From contig JAJYYE010000010.1 in NCBI GenBank assembly GCA_021801265.1, positions 434,001 to 498,000 on the forward strand: a stretch of 64,000 nt of DNA. The letters are read 5' to 3'. This document shows, one piece after another, positions 1 through 9,505 of this stretch (its first letter is position 1; each line of letters begins with the position of its first letter). The translations under genes and the position numbers were made by a program. Below the pieces are notes generated by a model. The model searched no databases, was not told where the DNA came from, and saw nothing but the letters and a program-made list of their open reading frames with translations. This DNA is from Pseudomonadota bacterium (GTDB taxonomy: Bacteria; Pseudomonadota; Gammaproteobacteria; Halothiobacillales; Halothiobacillaceae).

Positions 1-324
1 AACCAGCAGCAGAACCGAATCCACCATGGACAATACCCGCTCAACCTCACCGCCAAAGTCGGCGTGACCCGGGGTATCGACGATATTGATGCGATACTCT
101 TCGCCAGCGGGGCTCGTCCAGCGAATGGCGGTGTTTTTCGCCAAAATCGTAATGCCCCGCTCCTTTTCAATGGCGTTGGAGTCCATCAACCGCTCACCGG
201 TATCGGTGCGGGCATCTAACGTGCCGGATTGTTGCAGGAGCTTATCAACCAAGGTGGTTTTACCGTGGTCAACGTGGGCGATGATGGCAATGTTACGCAG
301 ATGGGAAATCACAGGGGCATCCAT
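1..324 (-). CDS. typA: TypA/BipA ribosome-associated GTPase, N-terminal part
   Basis: First 108 residues of a translational GTPase of the TypA/BipA family; the gene runs off the left edge (the family is about 600 residues). The G domain is clear: G1 AHVDHGKTT at residues 16-24, the switch-I RGIT at 56-59 preceded by EKE, and G3 DTPGH at 83-87. The start [22 protein letters not shown] matches the family, which begins close to its P-loop; LepA and EF-G differ around the P-loop. TypA binds the ribosome and affects 50S assembly and stress or low-temperature growth. It is divergent from dapF, leaving about 160 bp for both promoters. Confidence 0.93.
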   Translation of the reverse strand, partial: MDAPVISHLRNIAIIAHVDHGKTTLVDKLLQQSGTLDARTDTGERLMDSNAIEKERGITILAKNTAIRWTSPAGEEYRINIVDTPGHADFGGEVERVLSMVDSVLLLV

Positions 325-484
325 ATATAAGGAATAAATTGGTGCGGCAGTATACCCGAACTTGACAAATTAAGTCAGCGCCAATCGCCTGATTTTTAAA
401 CTTCATCTGAATATGCACTCATTTTATTTCCGGGCAAAGGCGGTGATAATCACTCCCCTCTTAACCACGACTGAAAATTTACCC

Positions 485-1345
485 ATGCCCATTCAATTCA
501 CGAAAATGCACGGCCTTGGCAACGATTTCATGGTGATTGATGCCATCAATCAAACCGTGACACTTGACCCCACCACGATTAAACGCTGGGCAGACCGGCA
601 TTTTGGTATCGGCTTTGACCAATTATTGATTGTTGAACCGCCAAAAACGACCGACACCCTCTTCACCTATCGCATTTTCAATGCCGATGGCGGCGAAGTG
701 GAGCAATGCGGTAACGGTGCACGGTGTTTTGCCCGGTTCGTGTTCGAAAAAGGGCTGACTCAGGAGCGGATCATTCCCGTGGGCACCGCGAGTGGACGCA
801 TCGTGCTGCAGCTCACCGATGACGGCAGCGTCACCGTGAATATGGGTACACCCATTTTTGAACCGGCACTCATTCCCTTTATTGCAAAAACGGCAGCCAC
901 GGCCTACGTGCTGGAATTATCCGATGCCCCTGCCGGTTTCTCACCCATCACGCTGGATGCGCTCTCTATGGGTAATCCGCATGCGGTGATTGATGTCGCG
1001 GATGTCGACACCACGCCTGTCACTGACATCGGTTCGACCATTGAGCGCCATCCCCGCTACCCCAAACGCACGAATGTCGGCTTTATGCAGCGGGTTGATC
1101 GACAAACCATTCGGCTCCGCGTATTCGAGCGCGGCGCGGGTGAAACCTTAGCCTGCGGCACAGGGGCTTGCGCAGCAGCAGTGAGCGGCATTCGGCGCGG
1201 ATTACTGATCTCACCGGTCACCGTCAATGTACGCGGCGGGCAGTTGCTGATTGCATGGGGCGGCACAGCCCGCGACCCCGTGATGATGACCGGACCGGCC
1301 ACCACCGTTTTTGAAGGTAAAATTCAATTGGGGTGCACACTTTGA
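485..1345 (+). CDS. dapF: Diaminopimelate epimerase
   Basis: Cytoplasmic enzyme that converts LL- to meso-diaminopimelate, the last step before lysine and the source of the cross-linking residue of Gram-negative peptidoglycan. Both catalytic cysteines lie in their family motifs: CGNGARCFARF in the N-terminal half and ACGTGACAAA in the C-terminal half. The start at 485 gives MPIQFTKMHGLGNDFMV, the typical DapF N-terminus, and a 286-residue protein near the usual 275. An in-frame ATG at 413 would add 24 residues that do not look like DapF. No strong ribosome binding site is visible. The product feeds MurE, encoded at 15798-17342. Confidence 0.95.
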   Translation: MPIQFTKMHGLGNDFMVIDAINQTVTLDPTTIKRWADRHFGIGFDQLLIVEPPKTTDTLFTYRIFNADGGEVEQCGNGARCFARFVFEKGLTQERIIPVGTASGRIVLQLTDDGSVTVNMGTPIFEPALIPFIAKTAATAYVLELSDAPAGFSPITLDALSMGNPHAVIDVADVDTTPVTDIGSTIERHPRYPKRTNVGFMQRVDRQTIRLRVFERGAGETLACGTGACAAAVSGIRRGLLISPVTVNVRGGQLLIAWGGTARDPVMMTGPATTVFEGKIQLGCTL

Positions 1346-1791
1346 AAATCACCTAGCGCCCACCCTTGCCGAAATAAAACGACACCCCACGACAAAAATA
1401 CAACAGCGCAAGCACAGAAAAAACTGCCAAGTTCTTGCCCGAAATCATCATTAATCAACAACCAGATAAATTGATTAAGTTTATTTCGAAAAACAGGCTT
1501 GATATAACCCCATGAAATTCAAATACAAACCTTAACATATCACTACGATCTAAATATAAACAAATTAGCAATTACTAATACATAACCCACTGATTTATTA
1601 ATATTTTCTTCCCCGCCCTCAAAATTCTTGGATTTACGACTGTAGCACTTCTGTTACATTCACTGCGCAAAACGCAATCCCCAGGGTTTTCAGGGAAATT
1701 TCCCGAATATAGGGAAAAAATAAAGCGCAGCCTTCAACGAACCACTTCGGGCAAAGGCTGCTGACAACAATCGACAGGAGAAAGGATCAAC
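1346..1791. other. Gene-free AT-rich region between dapF and fadL
   Basis: This 446-bp stretch is clearly more AT-rich than its neighbours and holds no convincing ORF. It should contain the fadL promoter and leader. Visible elements are the palindromic motif cluster at 1693-1717 (listed separately) and a strong AGGAG ribosome binding site a few bases before the fadL start. No intrinsic terminator for dapF was recognised. Confidence 0.6.
1693..1717. promoter_or_regulatory. Palindromic candidate operator upstream of fadL
   Basis: A perfect 12-bp palindrome, GGGAAATTTCCC (1693-1704), is followed after 7 bp by another GGGAAA (1712-1717). The three half-sites therefore form two overlapping inverted repeats. 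It lies about 75-100 bp before the fadL start, in an AT-rich leader. The geometry suggests a dimeric regulator binding site. The regulator is not known and no family is claimed. Confidence 0.35.
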
Positions 1792-3165
1792 ATGGTATTC
1801 AAACGCTCACTTTTGGCCGCATCTGTTGCAGCGACCTTATTCGCCTCCGGCGCAGCCAATGCAACGAATGGTTATTTTTCTCACGGCTATGGTGTGAAGA
1901 GTATGGGGATGGGCGGCGGCGGCGTGGCCCTGCCAAACGATAGCGCGATGATTATCGCCACCAACCCGGCAGGCATTACCGAAACCGGCACCCAGGTTAA
2001 CTTTGATATTTCCTGGTTCCACCCGGTGCGGGGATATGAGTTTACAAATAATGCAACGTTACAACAATTTGGCTTTCCAGCAAGCGGCTCCGCAACCAGC
2101 GGAAGTTCCAATTTTTATATTCCAGAGTTTTCTGCCAGTTATGCCATCGATAACTCAAACTCTATTGGTATTGCGATGTTTGGCAACGGAGGCATGAACA
2201 CCGATTTTAGTAGCACATCGGATGGCAACTACTTGTTCAACCCGTTCAAGCCCAATAATACCGGAACTTACGGTGGTGGCCCTGCTGGCGTTAATTTGAA
2301 ACAGTTATTTATTGCCCCCACCTATGCGCATAAATTTATGGATGGCAAACTTTCCTTAGGTGCGACCCTATTGTTTGCACGCCAAACAATCGACGTCCAG
2401 GGAATTAGTGGATTTGGTCCTTATTCAGTTCTTAATGGGCAAAATCTGAGTAACAACGGTTTCTCAACATCGACTGGCTGGGGTGGCAAACTGGGCGTAC
2501 TGTTCCATGCGACCGATGCTGTCACTTTAGCGGGTAGCTACCAGACAAAAATGAGCATGAGCAAATTTGATCAATACTCAGGCCTGTTTGCAGAAGGTGG
2601 CAAATTTGATATTCCATCCACGTGGACAGTTGGTGGGGCATTCCAAGTTGCGCCTGCATGGACTCTTACCGCTGACTTCCAGCGTATCAATTATTCAGGT
2701 GTTAAATCAATTTCAGACCCGTCTGCAGCAAATTTGTATTCTTATGCCACGGGTATCGACCCCACTAAAGGTTTGGGTGGTTCGAACGGTGCAGGTTTCG
2801 GCTGGAAAAACGTGAATGTAGTGAAACTTGGTGCTCAATGGCAAGTTAACCCCGCGTTGCAATTGCGCGTGGGTTACAACCATGGCACTAACCCGATTGG
2901 CTCGGCAGATGCATTATTTAATACCATTGCACCCGGTGTCGTAACCAACCACTACACAGCCGGCTTCACCTATGCTATCGACAAGCATCAGGAAATCAGT
3001 GGTGCCTTGATGTACGCACCAACGGTTACTGTTAGCGGAAATAACCCATTATTAACGAACCAGATTGCTCAAATGACGCAGGGTCAAGTTACAACTGCGG
3101 ACCAAAAACTTTCAATCAACATGAAGCAATATGAAGCTACGGTAGGTTATGCCTACAAGTTCTAA
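1792..3165 (+). CDS. FadL/OmpP1/TodX-family outer membrane transporter
   Basis: Outer membrane beta-barrel of 457 residues that takes up hydrophobic compounds such as long-chain fatty acids or aromatics. A signal peptide with a clean AxA site ends at residue 24 (SGAANA before TNG). The mature start TNGYFSHGYGVKSMGMGGGG is the family hallmark: the N-terminal hatch with a glycine-rich turn, followed by NPAG. The C-terminus alternates polar and hydrophobic residues and ends in aromatic F, as barrel proteins do. A strong AGGAG ribosome binding site precedes the ATG, and a terminator follows directly, so it is probably monocistronic. The substrate cannot be read from the sequence. Confidence 0.93.
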   Translation: MVFKRSLLAASVAATLFASGAANATNGYFSHGYGVKSMGMGGGGVALPNDSAMIIATNPAGITETGTQVNFDISWFHPVRGYEFTNNATLQQFGFPASGSATSGSSNFYIPEFSASYAIDNSNSIGIAMFGNGGMNTDFSSTSDGNYLFNPFKPNNTGTYGGGPAGVNLKQLFIAPTYAHKFMDGKLSLGATLLFARQTIDVQGISGFGPYSVLNGQNLSNNGFSTSTGWGGKLGVLFHATDAVTLAGSYQTKMSMSKFDQYSGLFAEGGKFDIPSTWTVGGAFQVAPAWTLTADFQRINYSGVKSISDPSAANLYSYATGIDPTKGLGGSNGAGFGWKNVNVVKLGAQWQVNPALQLRVGYNHGTNPIGSADALFNTIAPGVVTNHYTAGFTYAIDKHQEISGALMYAPTVTVSGNNPLLTNQIAQMTQGQVTTADQKLSINMKQYEATVGYAYKF

Positions 3166-3197
3166 TCGATTATTCTTCGGTTAAAGTTGCTTGATAT

Positions 3198-3222
3198 AAC
3201 CGCCTTTCGGGGCGGTTTTTTT
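3198..3222 (+). terminator. Intrinsic terminator after the fadL-family gene
   Basis: A 7-bp stem AACCGCC / GGCGGTT with a 6-nt loop is followed by a run of seven T, 33 bp past the stop codon. Confidence 0.9.
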
Positions 3223-3507
3223 ATCCTTGAAATTTTGGCGACCGGCAAACGAGCGGCCACGGTGTAGCGGACGTGTGAAACAGAGGTCAGCGGGGCCCGG
3301 GGCAGGTAAAAAACAGTGTCCCTGATTGCATTCCACCCGGGCTACTGACTGTGCCAAATTTTAACCGCACCAAAGTTAACGAAGGCCGTGGGGGTATTTT
3401 CAGGCCGAGCTGTTGCGGATGAATCTTATGCAAAGCACACTCCTCCCAGACAGTACGACCAAATAGGAATGCAGGGTACCTTTCCCCCCTTCTACATTTT
3501 TTCAGAC
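3223..3507. other. Gene-free spacer between two convergent terminators
   Basis: Between the plus-strand terminator of the fadL gene and the minus-strand terminator of ftsZ there are about 285 bp with no ORF of believable composition and no recognisable RNA or repeat. The whole gap between the two genes is 3166-3698. Confidence 0.6.
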
Positions 3508-3546
3508 AAAAAAACCGCAGTGCAAGCCCAACCTTGTACTGCGGTT
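3508..3546 (-). terminator. Intrinsic terminator of the dcw cluster, downstream of ftsZ
   Basis: Read on the minus strand, a 14-bp stem (3513-3526 with 3533-3546, one G-T pair, 6-nt loop) is followed by a run of seven T. It lies about 150 bp after the ftsZ stop codon, so transcription of the long division cluster probably ends here rather than continuing into lpxC or secA as in E. coli. Confidence 0.85.
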
Positions 3547-3698
3547 CATCAATCCAGCTCAACCGGAGATGAGAGCCAGCCGAATTTTGTCGTCAATTTT
3601 TCAGACGACGACGTATCGCACTTCAGACAAGCGCCCTATCGCCTCAACTTATCCATCCGCTTGAGCAACACCTGCTGCCCAGCGTGTCTCACCGCGAA

Positions 3699-4841
3699 TT
3701 AATCCGCTTGTTGGCGCAGGAAGGAAGGAATATCAATCACATCCATATTCACTGCGGCATTACCGCGTACCTGGGCTACGGCATGGCGAACGGAATGAAC
3801 CTCATGCTCGGTGACGGCTGCTCGTGGGCTATCGTTATGCACGACAACTCGCGGTTTACGCTGTTCCTCAATAATGACCGTATTGCGCACCAACCCCGTT
3901 GCCACCAAGGTCACACGCAATGAACCTTCGAGACTTTCATCAATCGCAGTGCCGACCTTGACGAGGGCTTCATCACCGGCCAACGCTTGCACCAGCTCGC
4001 CAATTTCCATGAACTCACCAATCGACAAATCGCCGTTTGATGCGACATTGACGAGGATACCTTCTGCGCCCGTCAGGCTGATGTCATCCAGCAGCGGGCT
4101 GTGGATGGCCGCTTCAGCAGCTTCGGCGGCACGGTTGTCGCCATGACCAATGCCCGTGCCCATCATGGCAGTGCCTCGTTCGGTCATGATGGCCCGTACG
4201 TCGGCAAAATCGAGGTTGATTTCACCGGGGCGGGTAATCAATTCGGAAATACCGGATACGGCGGTGTAGAGCACTTCATTCGCGGACGCGAACGCATCTT
4301 TCAACGAGGCACTTTTGCCCATCACGGCGGTGAGCTTATCGTTAGGGATCACAATCAGGGAATCGACGTGTTTTTCGAGTTCAGCGATGCCTTCCAACGC
4401 GGTTTTGGTGCGTTTTTTGCCTTCAAAGCTGAAGGGACGGGTCACAACGGCCACCGTTAAGATATTCATATCTTTGGCAATTTGCGCAATCACGGGTGCC
4501 GCACCGGTGCCGGTACCGCCGCCCATGCCCGTCGTGATGAACAGCATGTTGGCATCTTTGATGGCTTCTTGAATTTGCTCGCGATCTTCTAATGCGGCTT
4601 GGCGGCCCAGTTCGGGGTCGGCACCAGCGCCTAAGCCTTTAGTGATATTGCCGCCAATTTGCAATTGTGATTGTGCTTGGCTTTTGCGCAAGGCCTGCGA
4701 ATCGGTATTCGCGCAGATGTAATCCACACCTTCGAGTTCACGCGAGAGCATGTACGCCACGGCATTGCCGCCGCCACCGCCCACGCCAATCACTTTAATT
4801 TTTGCGCCTTCGTGCTGGGTTTCTAACATTTTCCAAGTCAT
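3699..4841 (-). CDS. ftsZ: Cell-division GTPase FtsZ
   Basis: Tubulin homologue that polymerises at mid-cell into the Z ring. The tubulin signature GGGTGTG is at residues 107-113, the nucleotide loop [10 protein letters not shown] near residue 20, and the T7 synergy loop NLDFAD at 209-214, which supplies the catalytic aspartate. A short variable linker leads to the conserved C-terminal peptide [11 protein letters not shown] that docks FtsA and ZipA. The ATG at 4841 is chosen because AAGGAG lies 7 bases before it; the ATG seven codons upstream lacks such a site. At 380 residues the length is normal. It is the last gene of the cluster, before the terminator at 3508-3546. Confidence 0.98.
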   Translation of the reverse strand: MTWKMLETQHEGAKIKVIGVGGGGGNAVAYMLSRELEGVDYICANTDSQALRKSQAQSQLQIGGNITKGLGAGADPELGRQAALEDREQIQEAIKDANMLFITTGMGGGTGTGAAPVIAQIAKDMNILTVAVVTRPFSFEGKKRTKTALEGIAELEKHVDSLIVIPNDKLTAVMGKSASLKDAFASANEVLYTAVSGISELITRPGEINLDFADVRAIMTERGTAMMGTGIGHGDNRAAEAAEAAIHSPLLDDISLTGAEGILVNVASNGDLSIGEFMEIGELVQALAGDEALVKVGTAIDESLEGSLRVTLVATGLVRNTVIIEEQRKPRVVVHNDSPRAAVTEHEVHSVRHAVAQVRGNAAVNMDVIDIPSFLRQQAD

Positions 4842-4900
4842 GATTTCATCTCCTTCAAACAAACCGATAAATAAACAGGGTTGGGCCTTTCACTTCACCA

Positions 4901-6151
4901 TCAAAAATGGTCTTTCCACCAGCGTTTAAGCTGGTTTATCACGGGTTCACCTTGCGGCGTACTGGGCATTGAAATTTGCCCCAATGCTTCGACTTTTCGT
5001 CCATGCAAAATCAAGCCAATCCCGGTGGCATTGGCGGGGTTTTTTAGTGCTTCATGGTTACCACTGATGCCTTGAGGTAGGCCGAGACGTGTGGGCATTT
5101 GTAAAAAATCTTCCGTCAGCTCGACTAATCCCGGCATGGAAGCGGTTCCACCGGTGAGCACCACGCCGGCATTGATCATTTCGTGATAGCCGGAGCGCCG
5201 AATGGCTTCTTGCACATAGCCCAGAATCTCTTCAACCCGAGGACGGCAAATGCGCATCATCGTGTCCCGCGAAATCCGCCGAGGCTGGCGGCCGCTCACA
5301 CCAGGCACTTCGATTTCTTCAAGTTGTGACCGTTCATCCAGCGGCCGCAGGTTGGCGAATTTACGTTTAATTTCTTCAGCTTGGGTCGGTGGCGTCGTGA
5401 GGCCATAAGCCAGATCGTTGGTAATTTGCTCACCGGCAATGGGAAGCACGGTGGTGTAACGCAGCGCGCCCCGGGTGTAGATGGCGATATCGGTGGTGCC
5501 GCCGCCGATGTCGACAAGTGCGACACCGAGCTCTTTTTCATCTTCATTAAGCACCGCTGTGGCTGCCGCGATTGGGTCGAGCACCGTGCCAGTGACGCTC
5601 AAGCCGCAGCGTTCCACGCATTTCACGATGTTTTGCACGTTGTTAATGGCGGTGGTCACGATATGCACATCGGCTTCGAGCCGGTGGCCGGTCATGCCTT
5701 GGGGCTTGCGAATCCCATCTTGACCATCAATACGAAATTCCTGCGGTTCGCAATACAGAATTTGCTGACCATCGGGAATTTTGACCGCGCGCGCCGATTG
5801 CACCACCTGATGGATATCGGCGGCGGTAATTTCACGCCCGGCCGTACCGGTCATGCCTTTGGAATCCATGCTGATGACATGATCGCCCGCGACCCCTACC
5901 CAGACCGAGCCAATCTCGCAGTTCGACATGGCGCCAGCGGCATCGATGGCGCGCTGAATCGCAAACGATGTGGATTCAATATCCACCACCGAGCCACGCC
6001 GTAGCCCTTTGTTCGTGGGCGACTGACCGAAACCGATCAGGCTTAAATGCCCATCGGCATCATATTCCCCCACCAGTGCGGCCACTTTACTGGTGCCCAC
6101 ATCAAGGCCAACCACTAAATCCCGCTCACCTTTTCGAATTGCAATTGCCAT
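4901..6151 (-). CDS. ftsA: Cell-division protein FtsA
   Basis: Actin-fold ATPase (416 residues) that tethers FtsZ filaments to the membrane and recruits later divisome proteins. The N-terminal phosphate-binding loop is in VVGLDVGTSKVAALVGE (about residues 12-28), and the second phosphate loop is VDIGGGTTDIAIY. The C-terminus NQLKRWWKDHF forms the expected amphipathic membrane-targeting helix with tryptophans and basic residues. It lies 24 bp after ftsQ and 59 bp before ftsZ, the standard ftsQAZ order. Confidence 0.97.
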   Translation of the reverse strand: MAIAIRKGERDLVVGLDVGTSKVAALVGEYDADGHLSLIGFGQSPTNKGLRRGSVVDIESTSFAIQRAIDAAGAMSNCEIGSVWVGVAGDHVISMDSKGMTGTAGREITAADIHQVVQSARAVKIPDGQQILYCEPQEFRIDGQDGIRKPQGMTGHRLEADVHIVTTAINNVQNIVKCVERCGLSVTGTVLDPIAAATAVLNEDEKELGVALVDIGGGTTDIAIYTRGALRYTTVLPIAGEQITNDLAYGLTTPPTQAEEIKRKFANLRPLDERSQLEEIEVPGVSGRQPRRISRDTMMRICRPRVEEILGYVQEAIRRSGYHEMINAGVVLTGGTASMPGLVELTEDFLQMPTRLGLPQGISGNHEALKNPANATGIGLILHGRKVEALGQISMPSTPQGEPVINQLKRWWKDHF

Positions 6152-6175
6152 GGTGTGTTGTCTCGACCCTTATAG

Positions 6176-7060
6176 TTAATGATCCGTATCGCTGTTTTTC
6201 TTGTCTTTGATGCTGTCTTTGTCGGTGCGTTTGACGTCATTCTTGCGCTCCGGCGGCTTGGGCATCTCGCGCCATTGCACGGCAAAGCCATTGGTGTAGC
6301 GCAAATCGATGGCGGTGACTTGATCGAGCTTGCCCGCCAGTGTTTTGTTGTACACATCCAATAATCGCTGTAACCGGGATTCGATTTGCTGTGTGCCAAG
6401 ATGAATCCGCGTGCCCCCTAGCAGAACAGCATCCATTGAACCGCGTGAATCTTCGATTAACCCCGTCAGGGTTAATCCCACCGCCTCGAGTGCCGGTTTG
6501 AGACTGACATACCGTTCCCACAGCGCCCATTGCCGACCATCGGGGCCACTTAAACTGGGCATCGCGGCATCATCCATCAGGCCTTGGGCATCGCCGTTGG
6601 GATGGAAAACGGATCCATCGGCATCTAACAGTTGATCGCCTTGCCATCGCGCGATCGGGTGATGAATCACAATCTGCACCACCAAGGTGTTTGGCCAGAT
6701 ACGCCGGACATTTGCCTCGGTTAGCCAGGTGTTTTTCAGCAGCTGCACTTGCACGGCGGACAGATCGATTGCCCAAATATCGGTTCCCGTCACGCTCTTG
6801 AGCTCACTGCGTACCCAAGCCGCACTGACTTCGGGCGTACCGCCCTGCACTTCGATGGTGGTGACCGGCACTTGTAATTTTTGCCAGAAACCCCAGCCCG
6901 CCAAGCCCAGTACACCCAATAGAGCCAAGGTAAGCACCCAGTTGAACAGGATGACCAACAGACCCTGCAGCAACCGCCAAACCTCGGCCCATTGCTCGCG
7001 CAGGAGCGGGGGTTTTGGCCGAGCCTGCCGAATGTGAATGGGGCGAGTTGCAGCGGCCAT
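6176..7060 (-). CDS. ftsQ: Cell-division protein FtsQ
   Basis: Bitopic divisome protein of 294 residues that bridges early and late division proteins through FtsB and FtsL. A basic cytoplasmic N-terminus precedes one membrane segment (about residues 33-60). A POTRA domain follows (VTTIEVQGGTPEVSAAWVRSEL and onward), then the FtsQ beta domain with GTRIHLGTQQIESRLQRLL. The charged C-terminal tail (KRTDKDSIKDKKNSD) is longer than in E. coli. The start lies two bases after the ddl stop (TAA-TC-ATG), so the genes are translationally coupled. Confidence 0.95.
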   Translation of the reverse strand: MAAATRPIHIRQARPKPPLLREQWAEVWRLLQGLLVILFNWVLTLALLGVLGLAGWGFWQKLQVPVTTIEVQGGTPEVSAAWVRSELKSVTGTDIWAIDLSAVQVQLLKNTWLTEANVRRIWPNTLVVQIVIHHPIARWQGDQLLDADGSVFHPNGDAQGLMDDAAMPSLSGPDGRQWALWERYVSLKPALEAVGLTLTGLIEDSRGSMDAVLLGGTRIHLGTQQIESRLQRLLDVYNKTLAGKLDQVTAIDLRYTNGFAVQWREMPKPPERKNDVKRTDKDSIKDKKNSDTDH

Positions 7061-7062
7061 GA

Positions 7063-8052
7063 TTAGACCTGCGCCTCGGTATCATCCGCATCCAGGGCGG
7101 TGTGATTAAACGTTTGCGCCAAAATTTCGAGGCACAAATCCTCAATACTCATCCCCACGGCGCGAGCGGCCATTGGCACCAATGAGTGATCGGTCATGCC
7201 CGGCACCGTGTTGACTTCAATCAACCAGTTCTGACCTGGGTGATTGCTCAGACCATCACTCTGACCATCGCGCATAAAATCGACCCGACCCCAGCCCGAA
7301 CCACCCACGGTGGCAAATGCCTGCAGCGCGAGTTCTTGCATGAGGGCTTCTTCTGCGGGGTCAAGGCCGCAGGGAATATCATATTGGGTATCATCGGCTA
7401 GGTACTTGGCATCAAAATCGTAGAAATCGTGGGTGGTCGAGAGGCGAATCACCGGCAGTGCTCGGCCATTGAGTAGGGAAACGGTATATTCTTCGCCACG
7501 AATGTAGCGCTCCATCAGCACATGGCCATATCGTTGAGCTTCACGAAAAGCCGCAGGTAATTGTTCGATGCGATCCACTTTCGCAATGCCCACGCTCGAC
7601 CCTTCCGCGACAGGTTTTACCATCACCGGCAGTCCGAGTCCGACCAAGGCGGCTTCGGCCTCAGTCAAGGTTTCAACCAGCGCCCACGGTGGCGTGGGCA
7701 AGCCTTCACCCCGCCAAATTCGTTTGCAGGCCAGCTTATCCATGCCGATGGCCGATCCCGCTCGATCCGTGCCGGTGTACGGGATACCCATCAATTCCAG
7801 TACCGCTTGAATTTGGCCATCTTCGCCACCACGGCCATGCAGAATAATAAACGCACGATCAAACGGCTTGGCTTGGTGCGCGGCCAGTAACGCCGGCAGA
7901 AAGTCGCGCTGCACATCCCATGTGGTCACATCCACATCGGCACGCTGCAAGGCGGCCAGGACGGTTGCGCCACTCTTGAGCGATACGCTCCGCTCCGACG
8001 ACCAGCCGCCCATCAGTAACAGGACTCGGCCAAATTGTGCGGGGTTATGCAT
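7063..8052 (-). CDS. ddl: D-alanine--D-alanine ligase
   Basis: ATP-grasp enzyme that makes the D-Ala-D-Ala dipeptide added by MurF. It shows GGWSSERSVSLKSG at the N-terminus, the substrate loop HGRGGEDGQIQAVLELMGIPYTG, the ATP-grasp KPVAEGSSVGI, and the metal-binding NTVPGMTDHSL at the C-terminus. The ATG at 8052 is preferred over the longer frame: it has GGGGTGGA just upstream, gives 329 residues, and overlaps the end of murC by 8 bases. The 19 residues encoded upstream read through murC and look unlike a Ddl. No murB lies between murC and ddl, unlike some relatives. Confidence 0.96.
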   Translation of the reverse strand: MHNPAQFGRVLLLMGGWSSERSVSLKSGATVLAALQRADVDVTTWDVQRDFLPALLAAHQAKPFDRAFIILHGRGGEDGQIQAVLELMGIPYTGTDRAGSAIGMDKLACKRIWRGEGLPTPPWALVETLTEAEAALVGLGLPVMVKPVAEGSSVGIAKVDRIEQLPAAFREAQRYGHVLMERYIRGEEYTVSLLNGRALPVIRLSTTHDFYDFDAKYLADDTQYDIPCGLDPAEEALMQELALQAFATVGGSGWGRVDFMRDGQSDGLSNHPGQNWLIEVNTVPGMTDHSLVPMAARAVGMSIEDLCLEILAQTFNHTALDADDTEAQV

Positions 8053-9505
8053 GTTCCACCCCGAATTGCGCCAGTAACTGTGCAGGCAAGCTACCCACAT
8101 TGCCTGCACCTAATGTGAGCACCAGGGTGGACTTTGTATCTGTCGTCGCATGGCACAACACATCGTGCAGAAGATTCGGCACTTCTTCCGTTTCGGTGGC
8201 GAACACCGGTTCAATCTGACCCCGGTTGCGAATGGCCCGCACCAAGCTACGGCCATCGGCACCCGCAATGGGGGCTTCACCCGCCGCGTACACATCCAGC
8301 AAAATCAACTGATCCACGGTCGAGAGAACCCGTACAAAATCTTCAAACAAATCACGCGTGCGGCTGTAGCGATGGGGTTGGAAAATTACCACCAATCGGT
8401 ACCCAGGCCAGGCCGCACGCACGGCTTGCAATGTCGCTTCCAACTCGCGGGGATGATGACCGTAATCATCAATCAGCGGCAGCGTGTAGCCATTGATGAA
8501 CAACTCACCGCGCCGCTCAAGCCGCCGACCGACACCCTGGAATCCCGCCAGTGCGTTTTGGATCGCCGGAACCGGCACACCTAAATCATGCGCGACTGTG
8601 AGGGCAGCCAGCGCGTTCAAGACGTTGTGACGACCCGGCATGGCGAGACTGCATTCAAATGAGGTTTGATTTGGCAGGCGCACGATAAACCGGCTGCCAA
8701 ATCCTGCCGCCGTCACATCGCTGGCCTGCACATCGGCGGGCTGCTCAATGCCATAGGTCAGCACCTGCCGCCCAATCCGGGACACGATGCTGGCCGCAAC
8801 CGCGTCATCGGCACACAACACAGCCAGTCCATAAAACGGCAAGTTATGTAAAAACTCGACAAAGTGATCAATCAGACGGTCAAAGCTGCCTTGATAGGTT
8901 TCCAAATGATCAGCATCAATATTCGTGACGATGGCGACATGCGGTTGCAAATGCAGGAATGAGGCATCCGATTCATCCGCTTCAGCCACCAGATATTCAC
9001 CACGCCCCAAGCGGGCATTCGACGAGCTGGATAATAATTTCCCGCCAATCACATAGGTGGGATCCCAGCCCGCTTCCGCCAAAATCGCAGCCAGTAAGGA
9101 AGTGGTAGTCGTTTTGCCGTGCGTGCCCGCCACTGCCAGACCAATGCGAAACCGCATCAATTCAGCCAACATCTCCGCGCGACGGACAATGGGCAGGCGT
9201 TTAGCTTGTGCCGCCAATAACTCGGGGTTATCTGCCTTGACGGCCGTTGAAATCACCAGCACATCAGCCTCCGCGACGTGTGCCGCCGCATGGCCAATAA
9301 ATACAGGGATCCCTAAATGGCGCAGCCGAGCCACCGCCACGGATTCGGCCACATCGGAGCCGGTCACCGTGAAACCCAAGGTTTTGACGACTTCAGCAAT
9401 CCCGCTCATGCCCGCACCACCAATGCCCACAAAGTGCAGTTGCCGCACTTTGCGCATCCGAATATCGGCAACCGGACGATGGGTTGAGAGCACGGGGTTA
9501 ATCAT
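8045..9505 (-). CDS. murC: UDP-N-acetylmuramate--L-alanine ligase
   Basis: First Mur ligase, adding L-alanine to UDP-MurNAc in the cytoplasm. HFVGIGGAGMSGIAEV (residues 24-39) is the UDP-substrate Rossmann motif typical of MurC. The ATP loop GTHGKTTTT is at about 127-135, EADESDASF follows, and DDYGHHPRE is the C-terminal domain motif. At 486 residues the length is normal. The start overlaps the murG stop by 8 bases; an ATG at residue 17 is possible but loses nothing conserved. Confidence 0.97.
   Translation of the reverse strand: MINPVLSTHRPVADIRMRKVRQLHFVGIGGAGMSGIAEVVKTLGFTVTGSDVAESVAVARLRHLGIPVFIGHAAAHVAEADVLVISTAVKADNPELLAAQAKRLPIVRRAEMLAELMRFRIGLAVAGTHGKTTTTSLLAAILAEAGWDPTYVIGGKLLSSSSNARLGRGEYLVAEADESDASFLHLQPHVAIVTNIDADHLETYQGSFDRLIDHFVEFLHNLPFYGLAVLCADDAVAASIVSRIGRQVLTYGIEQPADVQASDVTAAGFGSRFIVRLPNQTSFECSLAMPGRHNVLNALAALTVAHDLGVPVPAIQNALAGFQGVGRRLERRGELFINGYTLPLIDDYGHHPRELEATLQAVRAAWPGYRLVVIFQPHRYSRTRDLFEDFVRVLSTVDQLILLDVYAAGEAPIAGADGRSLVRAIRNRGQIEPVFATETEEVPNLLHDVLCHATTDTKSTLVLTLGAGNVGSLPAQLLAQFGVEHA

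Noticed and set aside
3388-3702. Plus-strand ORF of 104 codons between fadL and ftsZ
   Set aside because: It reads through the ftsZ terminator stem and into the ftsZ end; composition is not protein-like.
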